Part shown: positions 1 to 9,825 of the stretch, piece after piece
Layout: every line of letters starts with the position of its first letter
How positions within the stretch are numbered: position 1 is the first letter of the stretch
NCBI RefSeq assembly: GCF_000295935.2
Contig: NZ_ALWO02000023.1
Location: forward strand, 62,001-126,000
From: Indibacter alkaliphilus LW1
Lineage (GTDB): Bacteria > Bacteroidota > Bacteroidia > Cytophagales > Cyclobacteriaceae
Direction of reading: 5' to 3'
DNA length: 64,000 bases
Translations under genes and position numbers: made by a program
The notes under the pieces: model-generated
What the model saw: only the letters and a program-made list of their open reading frames with translations
The model's database searches: none
What the model was told of the DNA's origin: nothing

Positions 1-182
1 AGTGATAATTTAGTGTAGGAATCCCAGTGAAATTCTCGTAAATATTTAATTGCCGTTTGTTCTGTCCAATTTGTATTTTGATTAAAAAGCATAAATCGAT
101 AAGAAACAAAAAATCACAGAGTTCATCAAAAATTTAATTAATCCGTGTTTTAATCAATATTTCTGATTGTTCCTTTTTAACA

Positions 183-2135
183 ATGAAACACCTTACAATT
201 TCAATTTGTCTGTTTTTTATTTTTCCCTTGAGTTTGCTTGCTCAAGATAGCAAAATTGACAGTTTAGAAACAGCTCTCTTCAATAGCACAAATCGAGGTG
301 AAGAGTTGGATTTGCTTAACAAACTTACTTTTGAACTAAGAGAAAAAGATATACCAAGAGCCATAGAATTAGCAGAGAGGGCCGAAGCTCTTGCTATAGA
401 TATACGAGACAGCTTACAATTGGCCAGAGCCAAAGGCAATCTTGGCTGGATAAATTACAGGCTAGGTGTATGGGATAAGGCTTTTCGGTATTCTAGGGAT
501 GCTTATATGATTGGCATAGGGCAAAATGATCAGAGGGAATTGGCGATGACCTTGAATAATCTTGGAGCTCTGTATTACCAACAAAGGAATTATAATGAAG
601 CAATTAGGAAATTTAAAGAAGCATATGAAATAGGACTGAAACTAGAAGATCCATTTATCATCATCAGAAGCCTGAACAATATCGCCTTGAATTACAGCAA
701 GACTGAGCGTCTTGATTCAGCACTGCATTATGCCAAAGAAGCATTAAGACAAAATGAAGCAGCAGGATCGATTTATTTCACAAGTTTTACAAATAGGGTA
801 ATCGGTGATGTGTATTTGGCAAAAGGCGAGGTCAAAGAAGCAATTGAGATCTATGAATATTCCTTAGAGGCAGCCTCCCACCAAAAACTGCAGTCATTTG
901 AGGCTTCTATTCTTCATAGACTCGGTAAAGCTTATTTCAAAGATGGTAATCCCGATAAAGCAATCAGTATCCTGGAAAGGGGAAAGGAGATATCGAAAGA
1001 AAATGGTTTTCAGGACGAGTTAGCTCAAACATTGAAGAACTTAGCAGAAGCTTATGACTATATTGGAAATGTTCCTTTGGCTTTTGAAAACTTTAAATTA
1101 TTTATAGAAATAAATGATTCCCTGGATGAGAAGGCTGATAAAGATAGGTTGGCTTTGATCCAGGGAATGTTTGAAGTGGAAAAATCTGATGCAGAAGTAA
1201 AGTACTTAAAATCTGAAAATAAACTTCAGGAATTAAGAATTCGTAATTTTAGGCTTTTGTTTTTTATTCTAATTATCAGCGCATTGCTGCTTGGGAGTTT
1301 ACTCATTTGGCTTTATATGATGAATAAAAAGACAAAGGCTATCAATAAAGATTTGTTTGAAAAACAAGAAAAAGTAAACCAGCAAAAAGCAAAACTTGAA
1401 TTACAGTCAAAGGAACTGAATAACTCCAATAAGCTGAAAAACAAGCTTTTTTCAATCCTTGGACATGATCTGAAGTCTCCTGTGTCCCAGCTTCAAAGTG
1501 TACTTGGTCTAGTCAATAATCAGGAGTTGTCCAGGGAGGAATTTTCCACCATCTCTCATATTCTAAAAAGAAATGTGGATAGTCTCTACATGGTTTTGGA
1601 CAATATTCTATCCTGGTCCAAATCTCAAATGGAAAGTTTTAAAGTTCAGCTTAGCCCAACCAAATTAGAAGCAACTTTGAACCCCTGTATTGAACTTCTT
1701 CAAACACAGGCTCTAGCGAAAGAACTGACAATACACACTGATTTGGAAAGTGACGTCAAAGTATGGGCTGATCAGGATCTGCTTCAGGTGATTTTGAGAA
1801 ATATCTTAAGCAATGCTATCAAGTTTTCAAAAAAAGGCTCCAAAATCGATATCAAATCTTTTTCAGAAGGGAATCAGGTTATTTTGGAAATCAGGGATTA
1901 TGGGATTGGAATGCCTGCAAAAATCCTTGAATCCTTCGGTTCTGAACAATTTTCCATTCTCGAATCCAGACCTGGTACTGAGAAAGAAAAGGGAACTGGG
2001 CTGGGTCTGAATATCTCAAAAGAGTTTATTGTGTTGATGGATGGGGATTTGATCTTCAGCAGTCAAAAGGGAAAAGGAACAAGTGCAAAAATAAAGCTGA
2101 AGAAAGTACAGGTTATATCAGAAATAAAAGTATAA
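183..2135 (+). CDS. TPR-containing sensor histidine kinase
   Basis: A membrane sensor kinase expected to autophosphorylate on histidine and pass phosphate to a response regulator. A signal peptide ends near SLLAQ. Tetratricopeptide repeats fill about residues 60-320 and a membrane helix lies at about 355-380, followed by a coiled coil to about 415. The HisKA box is LGHDLKSP with His428. The ATPase domain has an N box (LRNILSNAIKF, about 538), a DYGIGM G1 box near 572 and GTGLGLN near 604. The repeats therefore face the periplasm and the kinase the cytoplasm. There is no receiver domain and no response regulator beside it, so it is an orphan kinase. The class is common in Bacteroidota; the signal sensed is unknown. 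Confidence 0.9.
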   Translation: MKHLTISICLFFIFPLSLLAQDSKIDSLETALFNSTNRGEELDLLNKLTFELREKDIPRAIELAERAEALAIDIRDSLQLARAKGNLGWINYRLGVWDKAFRYSRDAYMIGIGQNDQRELAMTLNNLGALYYQQRNYNEAIRKFKEAYEIGLKLEDPFIIIRSLNNIALNYSKTERLDSALHYAKEALRQNEAAGSIYFTSFTNRVIGDVYLAKGEVKEAIEIYEYSLEAASHQKLQSFEASILHRLGKAYFKDGNPDKAISILERGKEISKENGFQDELAQTLKNLAEAYDYIGNVPLAFENFKLFIEINDSLDEKADKDRLALIQGMFEVEKSDAEVKYLKSENKLQELRIRNFRLLFFILIISALLLGSLLIWLYMMNKKTKAINKDLFEKQEKVNQQKAKLELQSKELNNSNKLKNKLFSILGHDLKSPVSQLQSVLGLVNNQELSREEFSTISHILKRNVDSLYMVLDNILSWSKSQMESFKVQLSPTKLEATLNPCIELLQTQALAKELTIHTDLESDVKVWADQDLLQVILRNILSNAIKFSKKGSKIDIKSFSEGNQVILEIRDYGIGMPAKILESFGSEQFSILESRPGTEKEKGTGLGLNISKEFIVLMDGDLIFSSQKGKGTSAKIKLKKVQVISEIKV

Positions 2136-2209
2136 AGCACTGTCTGTAAGTGTTAATATAAATTCTTGAAGTTTATATACTATATTGAAGATCTTTAAAT
2201 TTAAAGGCT

Positions 2210-3502
2210 ATGAATCTTCTAACAAAATCACAGAAGCAGATCAGGGTTTTTATATCTATGCTGGTTTTAGTCAGCGTAAGCTTTTTTGCTTGCCAAGATG
2301 CAATAGTTGAAGAACAATTGGTCGTGGATTCGCATGCAGAACAATTGGAAAGCATTAATGCTGAGCCTATCCCAGAGCAGTATATTGTGGTATACAATGA
2401 GTCATCCTTGAATTTCAGAATTGATCCTGCAGATTATGAGGGTGGGTATGAATTGCTTAGAAAGGAGACAGATTTATTGTTGAGAACGCATGCAATTCAT
2501 TCAGATTCTGTGAAGCAGATATTTGCTTTGGGATTAAATGGTTTTGTGGTCAAAATGTCTGCTGAATCAAAGGATAAATTACAGGCTGATCCCAAAGTCA
2601 GGAAGATTGTTCAAGACAAGGTAAGGTTCCTCAGTGTAATGCAGGGAAATAGACCCATAAGAGATCAAAATATACCGGAAGTTGAAAATACCCAAACTAT
2701 ACCTTGGGGGGTCAGTAGAGTAGGGGGGCCTTTTGACTATAAGGGAACCAGAAAAGTATGGGTAATTGATACTGGGATAGATCTGAATCACCCGGATTTG
2801 AATGTGGACACTAGGCATGGTTTTGATGCTTATAATCCTAGGAGGGATTGGAATTTTGATGACGAACATGGTCATGGGACCCATGTGGCCGGAACAATCG
2901 GTGCTTTGAATAATCATTTCGGAGTAGTTGGAGTTGCAGCTGGAGTACCTGTTGTTCCTGTGAAAGTGTTTTTTGGACCCAATGCTCAAGCAACTGATTC
3001 AGGAATTTTGGCAGGAGTAGAGTATGTAGGCAAAATGGGACGTCCTGGCGATGTGGCAAATTTGAGCTTTGGGTGGCAGGATGAAGAATACACTTTACTG
3101 GATGAAGCGGTCTTGCAGATCTCAGAAAGAAAGAAAATTTGGATGGTTATTGCTTCAGGTAATTCCAGGCTTCCGGGAAATACATTTACGCCGGCAAGGG
3201 TAAATGGGAATTATACGATAACCGTTTCGGCAATTGATCAGGCAGATAGATTGGCTTGGTTTTCCCATTTCGGATATCCTATTAAATTTGGTGCTCCTGG
3301 CGTGAATGTGTTCTCTACCTGGAGAGGAGGAGCTTATAGAAATTCAGCCGGAACTTCAATGGCAGCACCACATATTGCAGGGCTTCGGGTATTTGGAAGT
3401 TTAGAAACTGACGGTTATGTCAAAAATTATCCTATTGACTATTTGGATCCTATTGCTATCAGAACCAGGGGTGCTGAAGGAATGGGATACATCAAACCTT
3501 AA
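2210..3502 (+). CDS. Exported subtilisin-like (S8) serine peptidase, lipoprotein
   Basis: A secreted serine protease. The N-terminus has a hydrophobic segment ending in a lipobox-like FFACQ, so it is probably a lipoprotein. An inhibitor_I9-like propeptide region (PEQYIVVYN onward) covers about residues 55-145. The catalytic triad is visible: Asp187 in VIDTGIDL, His222 in HGHGTHVAGT, and Ser383 in GTSMAAPH. The length of 430 residues is normal for a propeptide plus one S8 domain, with no C-terminal sorting domain. Its stop codon overlaps that of the convergent downstream gene in a shared TTAA, leaving no room for a terminator between them. Substrate unknown. Confidence 0.93.
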   Translation: MNLLTKSQKQIRVFISMLVLVSVSFFACQDAIVEEQLVVDSHAEQLESINAEPIPEQYIVVYNESSLNFRIDPADYEGGYELLRKETDLLLRTHAIHSDSVKQIFALGLNGFVVKMSAESKDKLQADPKVRKIVQDKVRFLSVMQGNRPIRDQNIPEVENTQTIPWGVSRVGGPFDYKGTRKVWVIDTGIDLNHPDLNVDTRHGFDAYNPRRDWNFDDEHGHGTHVAGTIGALNNHFGVVGVAAGVPVVPVKVFFGPNAQATDSGILAGVEYVGKMGRPGDVANLSFGWQDEEYTLLDEAVLQISERKKIWMVIASGNSRLPGNTFTPARVNGNYTITVSAIDQADRLAWFSHFGYPIKFGAPGVNVFSTWRGGAYRNSAGTSMAAPHIAGLRVFGSLETDGYVKNYPIDYLDPIAIRTRGAEGMGYIKP

Positions 3503-4368
3503 ATCAGATTGACAAAGCGCTGATCAATAAAATAATCGGCTGATAAGGTTTTTTCAATTAAACCAAGCTCTTTTAAAATTGACATTGTTTCTACCAGCAT
3601 TGACCTATTGATTTCAGAGGAATTTTGCCATTCTGTTTGTTGGATCCAAGCACTGATATCTTCTTGACTAACTCCATATTTATCACTGATTAAGGGAATT
3701 GAATTTGGGTCAGCCTTGACCTTTGAAGATTTTTGGTACACCATTTCGATCAAGGTTTTAATTTCTTCAGGGTGATTTTCTAAAACTTCAGGTCTGGCAG
3801 CAATTACAAAACATGGCCAAGGGGTGGGAACTTCTCCAATTCTTTTGAAAAGTCCCAAGTCAACCAATGGCTTGGTTGTGAATTTTTCCCAAAGAAAAAT
3901 TTTTGGAATACTGCTTTGAAAAGATTTTTTTGCACCATCCAGATTCCCAATAACTTCGAAACTCAGATTTTGTGTATCCCAGCCTTCTCTTTTTGCCAAT
4001 AGAAAAGCCATCAAATGTGAACCAGATCCAAAACGGCTTATTAAAAACGGGGCGTTTTTAAGCTCTTCAAGTTGATTTATTTTACTTTTTCCAGATACGT
4101 GGATTCCCCAATTCAGCGGACTTGCAACATGAAGTCCCACAATACGCGAAGGATTGCCTTCAATTTTATCTTTGACAAAGCTTTCTGTAAGAACTATAGC
4201 AAGATCGGTAGTTTCCTCTCTCAAAGCTTTGTTCATTGCTCCTGAACCTTTGGATTCATCCTGCCATTGCAACTCTAGCTCTTTGTCTAAGAAAGGTTGG
4301 CTTTTGATAATCTCTACCCATGGGAAATTGAAATGCTCTGGAACTCCTGTTATTGTTATTTTATCCAT
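3499..4368 (-). CDS. Substrate-binding domain protein (PBP2 fold, Ca3427-like), cytoplasmic
   Basis: The protein resembles the type 2 periplasmic binding-protein fold of the NMT1/SsuA and Ca3427-like group. It starts directly with the first beta strand (MDKITITGVPEHFNFPW) and has no signal peptide or lipobox, so it is probably cytoplasmic. Visible motifs are a TDLAIVLTE segment, an SRFGSGSHLMA ligand-loop-like stretch and FLWEKFTTKPLV near the second lobe. Signal-less homologues occur in Bacteroidota and fungi, and their ligand is not settled as far as I know. No ABC permease or ATPase lies nearby. It could be a ligand sensor or enzyme of thiamine-precursor type, but that is speculation. Confidence 0.75.
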   Translation of the reverse strand: MDKITITGVPEHFNFPWVEIIKSQPFLDKELELQWQDESKGSGAMNKALREETTDLAIVLTESFVKDKIEGNPSRIVGLHVASPLNWGIHVSGKSKINQLEELKNAPFLISRFGSGSHLMAFLLAKREGWDTQNLSFEVIGNLDGAKKSFQSSIPKIFLWEKFTTKPLVDLGLFKRIGEVPTPWPCFVIAARPEVLENHPEEIKTLIEMVYQKSSKVKADPNSIPLISDKYGVSQEDISAWIQQTEWQNSSEINRSMLVETMSILKELGLIEKTLSADYFIDQRFVNLI

Positions 4369-4449
4369 AATCTCTGTGAATTGTCAAAAAACAAAAATAC
4401 CGTATATTTTCATACACGGTACCATTCAAGACTTCTATTTGTCGTAGTT

Positions 4450-5784
4450 CTATCCATCGTGTGTAGCTTGTCTATTTGTAATCAAAAGATTGCTAAGGCC
4501 TGCCAGGATCAAGGATGTTCCTGCCAAAACCATGGTAAATACCACCTCTTCTCCAAAGAGCAACTTGTACATAAAGTTGATTCCCCCCAAGGCTGCAATA
4601 ATCTGGGGAATGACTATAAACATATTGAAAATCCCCATGTAAACCCCCATTTGTTTGGGATTGACTGAGCTTGAAAGCATGGCATAAGGCATAGATAGGA
4701 TACTTGCCCAAGAAATTCCCACAAGTGCAAAGCAGATGTGCAACATCCAGGGTTCTTGTATGAAATAAATCAGAATAAAGCCGGATCCACCTGCAAATAA
4801 GCTGAGCATGTGAACCAGTTTCCTGTTGATTTTCACTTTACTGGTGATAAAAGCTAAAATCAGTGCGAAAAACATGGAGACAAGCCCATAAGTCCCTAGG
4901 TAGTTTCCAACACTGTCTGCAGCGTCATTGTATGCAGCAGAACTCGTATCAGTAGCCCCAAAAATGTGCTCGGTAATGGCCGGAGTAGCAAAACTCCACA
5001 TGGTAAAGAATGCAAACCAGGAAAAGAACTGTACCACACCCAGCTGCTTCATGACCGTTGGCATACTTGCGATGTTTTGGAATATTTCTTTGAAGCCATT
5101 GAAGAAACCTTTGCTTTCCTCGTTTTTTCTCCTGAATTCTTCCAGATCTTCTGGAGGGTACTCGTCCGTTGTCAGGATAGTGTAGAGAATAGATGCAAAT
5201 AAGACAACAGCTCCGATTGCAAAAGCAAATTTTACAGAGTCAGGAATCACTCCAGGCTCAGCAGTGTTGGGAATGCCTATTTGAGTCATAAACCAAGGCA
5301 AATTACTCGCAATCCAGGTTCCGACTCCGATAATCAAAGTTTGTACAACAAAGCCATAGGACCGCTGACTGTCAGGGAGCTTATCCGCTACCAAAGCTCT
5401 AAAAGGCTCCATAGAGATATTGATTGAAGCATCAAGTACCCATAGTGCCCCTGCCGCCATCCACAAGGCACTGGAATAAGGTGCGAAAAATAGGGCAATT
5501 GTACTTAAAACAGCTCCAATGAGAAAATAGGGTCTCCTTCTCCCGAATTTCACATGCCAGGTTCTATCACTCAGGTACCCCACTATTGGTTGGACGATTA
5601 ATCCAGTCAGGGGTGCTGCGATCCAGAGTAAAGGAATTGCATCTTTATCAGCTCCAAGGGTTTGAAAAATCCTGGACATGAATCCACCCTGCAAGGCAAA
5701 TCCAAATTGTATTCCAAGAAATCCAAAACTCATATTCCAGATTTGCCAAAAACTTAATCTTGGCTTGTCATCTTTTACTTGCAT
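4450..5784 (-). CDS. MFS sugar transporter (SLC45/GPH-like)
   Basis: A 12-helix major facilitator superfamily permease, probably importing maltose or short maltodextrins across the inner membrane. It begins with the typical MSFGFLGIQFGFALQGGF first helix, and the loop between helices 2 and 3 has GYLSDRTWHVKFGRRRPY, the DRxxxxxGRRRP signature of sucrose/maltose-type carriers. A central cytoplasmic loop (DLEEFRRKNEESKGFF) separates two six-helix halves. It lies 30-57 bases downstream of the GH31 glucosidase gene on the same strand, presumably in one operon under the LacI-type operator at about 8405. This fits import followed by cytoplasmic or periplasmic hydrolysis. Substrate is inferred from context. 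Confidence 0.88.
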   Translation of the reverse strand: MQVKDDKPRLSFWQIWNMSFGFLGIQFGFALQGGFMSRIFQTLGADKDAIPLLWIAAPLTGLIVQPIVGYLSDRTWHVKFGRRRPYFLIGAVLSTIALFFAPYSSALWMAAGALWVLDASINISMEPFRALVADKLPDSQRSYGFVVQTLIIGVGTWIASNLPWFMTQIGIPNTAEPGVIPDSVKFAFAIGAVVLFASILYTILTTDEYPPEDLEEFRRKNEESKGFFNGFKEIFQNIASMPTVMKQLGVVQFFSWFAFFTMWSFATPAITEHIFGATDTSSAAYNDAADSVGNYLGTYGLVSMFFALILAFITSKVKINRKLVHMLSLFAGGSGFILIYFIQEPWMLHICFALVGISWASILSMPYAMLSSSVNPKQMGVYMGIFNMFIVIPQIIAALGGINFMYKLLFGEEVVFTMVLAGTSLILAGLSNLLITNRQATHDG

Positions 5785-5814
5785 TATTTTGGGTTGGTTG
5801 TTTTGATGAGGGGA

Positions 5815-8241
5815 TTAAGTAAATCTTAACTCAAAGGCTTCTTTAACATGGTCAAAAGTAAATGTAGCTACACTTTTACTTTCATGGAAGTCATGAAGAT
5901 TGTCTGGTAATGGGTCAAATTCGGTAAGCCTATCCAAAAAAGCCACATTTTCTTTTTGTGATTCTATAGAATTCTTATCCAAATGTAAAGCTTCAGCATC
6001 AAATCCATGGCAGTAGACCTTCACTCTGAAATATCCACTTGAATATATTCCCTCAGGCTTTTCAAACTTCAATGTCAAGGAGTCACTGTCCCAAATGATG
6101 TTTCTTTTGAATATATCACCTTCAAGATACTCATAACTGCATCCGTCATCTTCATAATGCAGATAGTTATGCTGTCCTTCTCCCTTGTATATATGCAATC
6201 TGAGTATGCCATCATTTTTTTCTCCTGTATTATAAATTTGAGATTGAAGGGCTAAGATAGACCCAGCTTTGACATAAACCGGTAAATAGGAGGTAGGGCA
6301 ATCCTGAAAAATCACCTGATTCCCTTTGTGTAGTCTGGAGTCATACAAATAATACCAGTCACCTTCCGGCAAATAGACTTTGGTGATTTCTTTAGTGCTC
6401 TCTACCGGAGCGATCAATAGCCGGTCGCAGAAAATATATTCATTTTGGAAAGCAGAATCATAGATAATATGGTCATGGGCATAATCAATTGCAAGACTTT
6501 TTGAAATTGGCAACCCATCCAAACTGCTTTGATAAAAGCTACTGTATAAGGTAGGTAATAGTCTATATCTCAGTTTCATATAATTTCTTGAGATCTCCTC
6601 CACCTCCTCCCCAAAACTCCAAGGTTCAGCATCATTGGAATTGATCATGGAGTGCGCCCTGTAAAAAGGCGAAAATGTAGCTATACTCATCCATCTGGCA
6701 AATAGGGCTTTACTGGCTTCTCCAGCAAATCCTCCCACATCATATCCTGCAAAAGAGACACCACTTAATCCAAGACTATTGACAAGTCTAACGCCAGCAA
6801 GCATATGGTCTTCTGTAGCAACGTTGTCACCAGTCCAAGCCGCCGCAAATCTTTGTATACCAGAATATCCCGACCTGGTTAAAATAAAAGGTCTTTCCTC
6901 GGGAGATTGCAATTTACTGCCTTCATAGGCACTCCTTGCCATTTGAAAACCATAAATATTTCTAGCCTTTCGGTGACTGACCTCTTCACCCTCATAAGAA
7001 AAATCGATTAAGTTAGGAGTATGTTGTCCCCATGAGGCAGGTTCATTCATGTCCGTCCAATATCCATCCACACCTGCATCTTTATAAAACTGCATTTTTT
7101 CGGCCCACCATTCCCTTGTTTCCGATTTGGTAAAATCAGGAAATGCGCACCAACCAGGCCAAACCTGACCTTCATAGACCAATCCATCAGGATATTTAAC
7201 AAAAAGATCTTTTTCCATTCCCTCATCAAATGGAAGATAGCCGTTTTCAGTTTTGATCCCCGGATCCATTATTACAACTACTTTAAAGCCTTTTTCTTTC
7301 AATCTCTTGATCATTGATTTTGCATCGGGAAACTTTTCCTGATCAAAAGTGAAGACCTTGTATTTTTCCATATGATGGATATCCAGGTAGATTACATCTG
7401 CCGGCATTTTTTTATCACGAAATGTTTGGGCCAAAGTCAAAACCTCTGATTCCGGATAATAAGAGTATCTACATTGCTGATATCCCAATGACCAAAGGGG
7501 AGGAATTTCCATTTTCCCAGTCAGGTCGGTATAGGCAGAAATGATTCCCGAGACAGAATCATCGAAGAAAAAATAGTAATCCAAATCTCCGTCCTCTGCT
7601 GAAAAATATACAAATCGGTTTGTAGATGCACCGAAGTTAAAAACAGTTTTGTGAGTGTTGTCAAAAAAGATTCCGTAGGATAATTTATTGTGTAATCCAA
7701 TATAGAAAGGAATTGACATATAAAGTGGGTCATCATTTACCCCATAGGCAAAGTAATCGGTATTCCAGTTAGTATAAGCATTTCCTGCCCTATTTAGACC
7801 ACCTGTCTTTTCTCCGAGACCAATAAATTTTTCGTTTTCCTGAACTGTTTTGTAGTTACTTACCTCAGTACCAAGCCAAGAAACAGCAAATCCTGCGTCG
7901 TCTTTATTAATGACCTGATCATCCAATGTATAATAAGTGATTGTAAAGGGGCTTAAACCAAGCTCGAGTTTCAACTTATCAGTTTGCAATACTACCGAAC
8001 TTTCATATTCCTTGATACTGAAATCTACAGTTTGAGGATCTTGAATGACAGTGTAAGGATTGGGAGAAAAATAAGTCTCTTTGCTGACCTGTACTCTGAT
8101 GGTATCTTCCCGGTAGACTGTTAATTTAAAATTAGCTACGGCAGTGTTACCGCTAATTCCAAACTCTTCTTTTTTCCAAAACTTAACATCGCCTATAGGA
8201 AGGTTTCGATTGGATTGTTTACTCTTGGTCAATGTGGTCAT
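5815..8241 (-). CDS. Glycoside hydrolase family 31 alpha-glucosidase
   Basis: A GH31 enzyme expected to release glucose from the non-reducing end of maltodextrins. The nucleophile is Asp397 in DGYWTDMNEPA and the acid/base is Asp472 in WTGDN. The N-terminal beta domain (about 1-230), the (beta/alpha)8 barrel and C-terminal beta domains give a normal length of 808 residues. No signal peptide is seen, which points to a cytoplasmic location. I chose the ATG at 8241; a GTG ten codons upstream (8271) is open but less likely. It is the first gene of a GH31-MFS operon, with a LacI-type palindrome about 165 bases upstream, between it and the LacI-family gene. Confidence 0.93.
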   Translation of the reverse strand: MTTLTKSKQSNRNLPIGDVKFWKKEEFGISGNTAVANFKLTVYREDTIRVQVSKETYFSPNPYTVIQDPQTVDFSIKEYESSVVLQTDKLKLELGLSPFTITYYTLDDQVINKDDAGFAVSWLGTEVSNYKTVQENEKFIGLGEKTGGLNRAGNAYTNWNTDYFAYGVNDDPLYMSIPFYIGLHNKLSYGIFFDNTHKTVFNFGASTNRFVYFSAEDGDLDYYFFFDDSVSGIISAYTDLTGKMEIPPLWSLGYQQCRYSYYPESEVLTLAQTFRDKKMPADVIYLDIHHMEKYKVFTFDQEKFPDAKSMIKRLKEKGFKVVVIMDPGIKTENGYLPFDEGMEKDLFVKYPDGLVYEGQVWPGWCAFPDFTKSETREWWAEKMQFYKDAGVDGYWTDMNEPASWGQHTPNLIDFSYEGEEVSHRKARNIYGFQMARSAYEGSKLQSPEERPFILTRSGYSGIQRFAAAWTGDNVATEDHMLAGVRLVNSLGLSGVSFAGYDVGGFAGEASKALFARWMSIATFSPFYRAHSMINSNDAEPWSFGEEVEEISRNYMKLRYRLLPTLYSSFYQSSLDGLPISKSLAIDYAHDHIIYDSAFQNEYIFCDRLLIAPVESTKEITKVYLPEGDWYYLYDSRLHKGNQVIFQDCPTSYLPVYVKAGSILALQSQIYNTGEKNDGILRLHIYKGEGQHNYLHYEDDGCSYEYLEGDIFKRNIIWDSDSLTLKFEKPEGIYSSGYFRVKVYCHGFDAEALHLDKNSIESQKENVAFLDRLTEFDPLPDNLHDFHESKSVATFTFDHVKEAFELRFT

Positions 8242-8404
8242 TTTAATAACTCTTAAGGAATATGCAAACACAGTTTTATTGGAGCTGTGACCAAGCTAAT
8301 TTAGAAAGTTAAACTTTAGTAAAAAATGCCTGTATCCTCTTTAAAAGGCATTTGAGGTGTGTAAAATAATGGCTTAAGCCCTAAATTAATCTTATGAACG
8401 CTAT

Positions 8405-8417
8405 TCAAACGTTTGCA
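8405..8417. promoter_or_regulatory. LacI-type operator upstream of GH31
   Basis: The sequence TCAAACGTTTGCA contains the 10-base palindrome CAAACGTTTG (8406-8415), the classic LacI/GalR-family operator core with central CG. It lies between the LacI gene stop and the GH31 start, so it probably controls the GH31-MFS operon. The same core occurs at 9618-9629 before the SusE-like gene. Confidence 0.72.
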
Positions 8418-8450
8418 CAAAAAGTCAGATTTTTTTTTAAAAAAATCTAT

Positions 8451-9482
8451 TTAGAGCCTAACTGATGACTTTCTTACCAATAATTCAGTGTCCAAAACCA
8501 CATGAACCGGTTCTTTTTTGTAGTCATTTTTATTGTTTATCATATCCAGTAACATGGTCGTTGCTTTTTCACCAATATTAAAACCGGGTTGGGAAACCGT
8601 TGAAAGGGGAGGGTCTATCATGGATGAAAACTGCCAATTGGAATATCCCACGACTCCCACATCTTCAGGTATTTTCAATCCAATGGACTTTAAGGCCATC
8701 ATTGCACCAGCACCCACAATATCATGGTGTGCAAAAATGGCATCTGGTCTGTTGTCGACATCTTCGAATAATTTTATAGTGACATCGAAGCTTTCCTTTT
8801 CTGTTCCGCTGGGACATTCTACAATCAGGTTTTCATTGACAGAAATTCCTGCATCTTCCAAGGCTTGGATATAACCCTCTCTTCTTTTCTTACTGATGGT
8901 AAGGTTTTTGGGTCCTGCTAGATGGACAATTTTTTTGTAGCCCTGTGAAATAAGATGGGTTACGGCCTGATAGGCACCATCATAATCATTGACAGTTACA
9001 TTGATGGAATTGGGGAGGTCGGGTAATCGATCAAAAAATACTATAGGAAATTCCAATTTCATCAATTTGCTGAAATGTTCAAAATCAGTTGTTTCCTTGG
9101 AATAGCTCACCAATAAGCCATCAATTTGATTGGATAGCATGGTTTCGATACTGCTTTTTTCCCTATCCAACCTTTCATTGGTCTGACATAGAATCACATT
9201 GTACCCGTTGGCAAATGCGATTTCCTCTATTCCGCTAATGACAGTGGAAAAGAAAAAATGTACGACTTCCGGAATAATGACTCCGATAGTAAAAGACTTG
9301 CTTTTTCTAAGGCTAAGTGCAACTGCATTTGGTCTGTAGTTTAATTTATCAGCCAATTCTTTGACCTTTCTTTTGGTTTCATCGCTGATACCGGGGTAGT
9401 CTTTGAGTGCCCTTGAAACAGTGGAAGATGACACATTTAGCTCTTTGGCAATGTCCTTGATTGTTGCTTGTCCTAGTTTCAT
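8451..9482 (-). CDS. LacI-family transcriptional regulator
   Basis: A DNA-binding repressor/activator that likely senses a maltose-related sugar. The N-terminal helix-turn-helix is ATIKDIAKELNVSSSTVSRA (residues 6-25), followed by the hinge helix (YRPNAVALSLRKSKS) and a periplasmic-binding-type effector domain. The 343-residue length is typical. It lies between the GH31-MFS operon and the divergent SusE-like gene, and perfect LacI-type palindromes occur on both sides (8405 and 9618), so it most likely regulates both units and perhaps itself. Effector and sign of regulation cannot be read from the sequence. Confidence 0.94.
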   Translation of the reverse strand: MKLGQATIKDIAKELNVSSSTVSRALKDYPGISDETKRKVKELADKLNYRPNAVALSLRKSKSFTIGVIIPEVVHFFFSTVISGIEEIAFANGYNVILCQTNERLDREKSSIETMLSNQIDGLLVSYSKETTDFEHFSKLMKLEFPIVFFDRLPDLPNSINVTVNDYDGAYQAVTHLISQGYKKIVHLAGPKNLTISKKRREGYIQALEDAGISVNENLIVECPSGTEKESFDVTIKLFEDVDNRPDAIFAHHDIVGAGAMMALKSIGLKIPEDVGVVGYSNWQFSSMIDPPLSTVSQPGFNIGEKATTMLLDMINNKNDYKKEPVHVVLDTELLVRKSSVRL

Positions 9483-9825
9483 GAAAATTATCTTATTCTA
9501 ATATTTTAAATATAGTTGATTTTAGGTCAAGTCAAGTAGACACCTATCAAAATTTTTAAAGAAACAATGATAATTAAAATCAGCTTAGGTAATATTCACC
9601 AAAAAATTATTTTGTGTGCAAACGTTTGCGGTGACGTTTGCATTGTCAAATCATTAATTTTTCTTTTTGAACAGCTTGTAAATGCATTGTTAATTCTATA
9701 ATATTTCAATGAGTTTAATTTAAATATGAAGAATATTGATAGTATGCTTACAGGATAATTTTAAATATTTAAATATTAATTATAATTAAATCACACAATT
9801 TGCAACAATAAATACCAAAACAATT
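9483..9825. promoter_or_regulatory. Divergent LacI/SusE regulatory region
   Basis: This 343-base AT-rich intergenic region holds no gene I can support. It contains two LacI-type sites at 9618-9642 and then an AT-rich stretch of about 180 bases up to the SusE-like start, long enough for a promoter and a 5' untranslated leader. No clear Bacteroidota TAnnTTTG promoter box was identified by eye. Confidence 0.6.
9618..9642. promoter_or_regulatory. Double LacI-type operator upstream of the SusE-like gene
   Basis: GCAAACGTTTGC at 9618-9629 is a perfect 12-base palindrome. Four bases later ACGTTTGCA (9634-9642) repeats one half-site. The pair sits 136 bases before the LacI gene and about 185-210 bases before the SusE-like gene, in the divergent control region. 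Confidence 0.75.

Noticed and set aside
2579-2989. 136-codon reverse frame within the subtilase gene
   Set aside because: It lies over the catalytic Asp/His coding and has no homology that I recognise.
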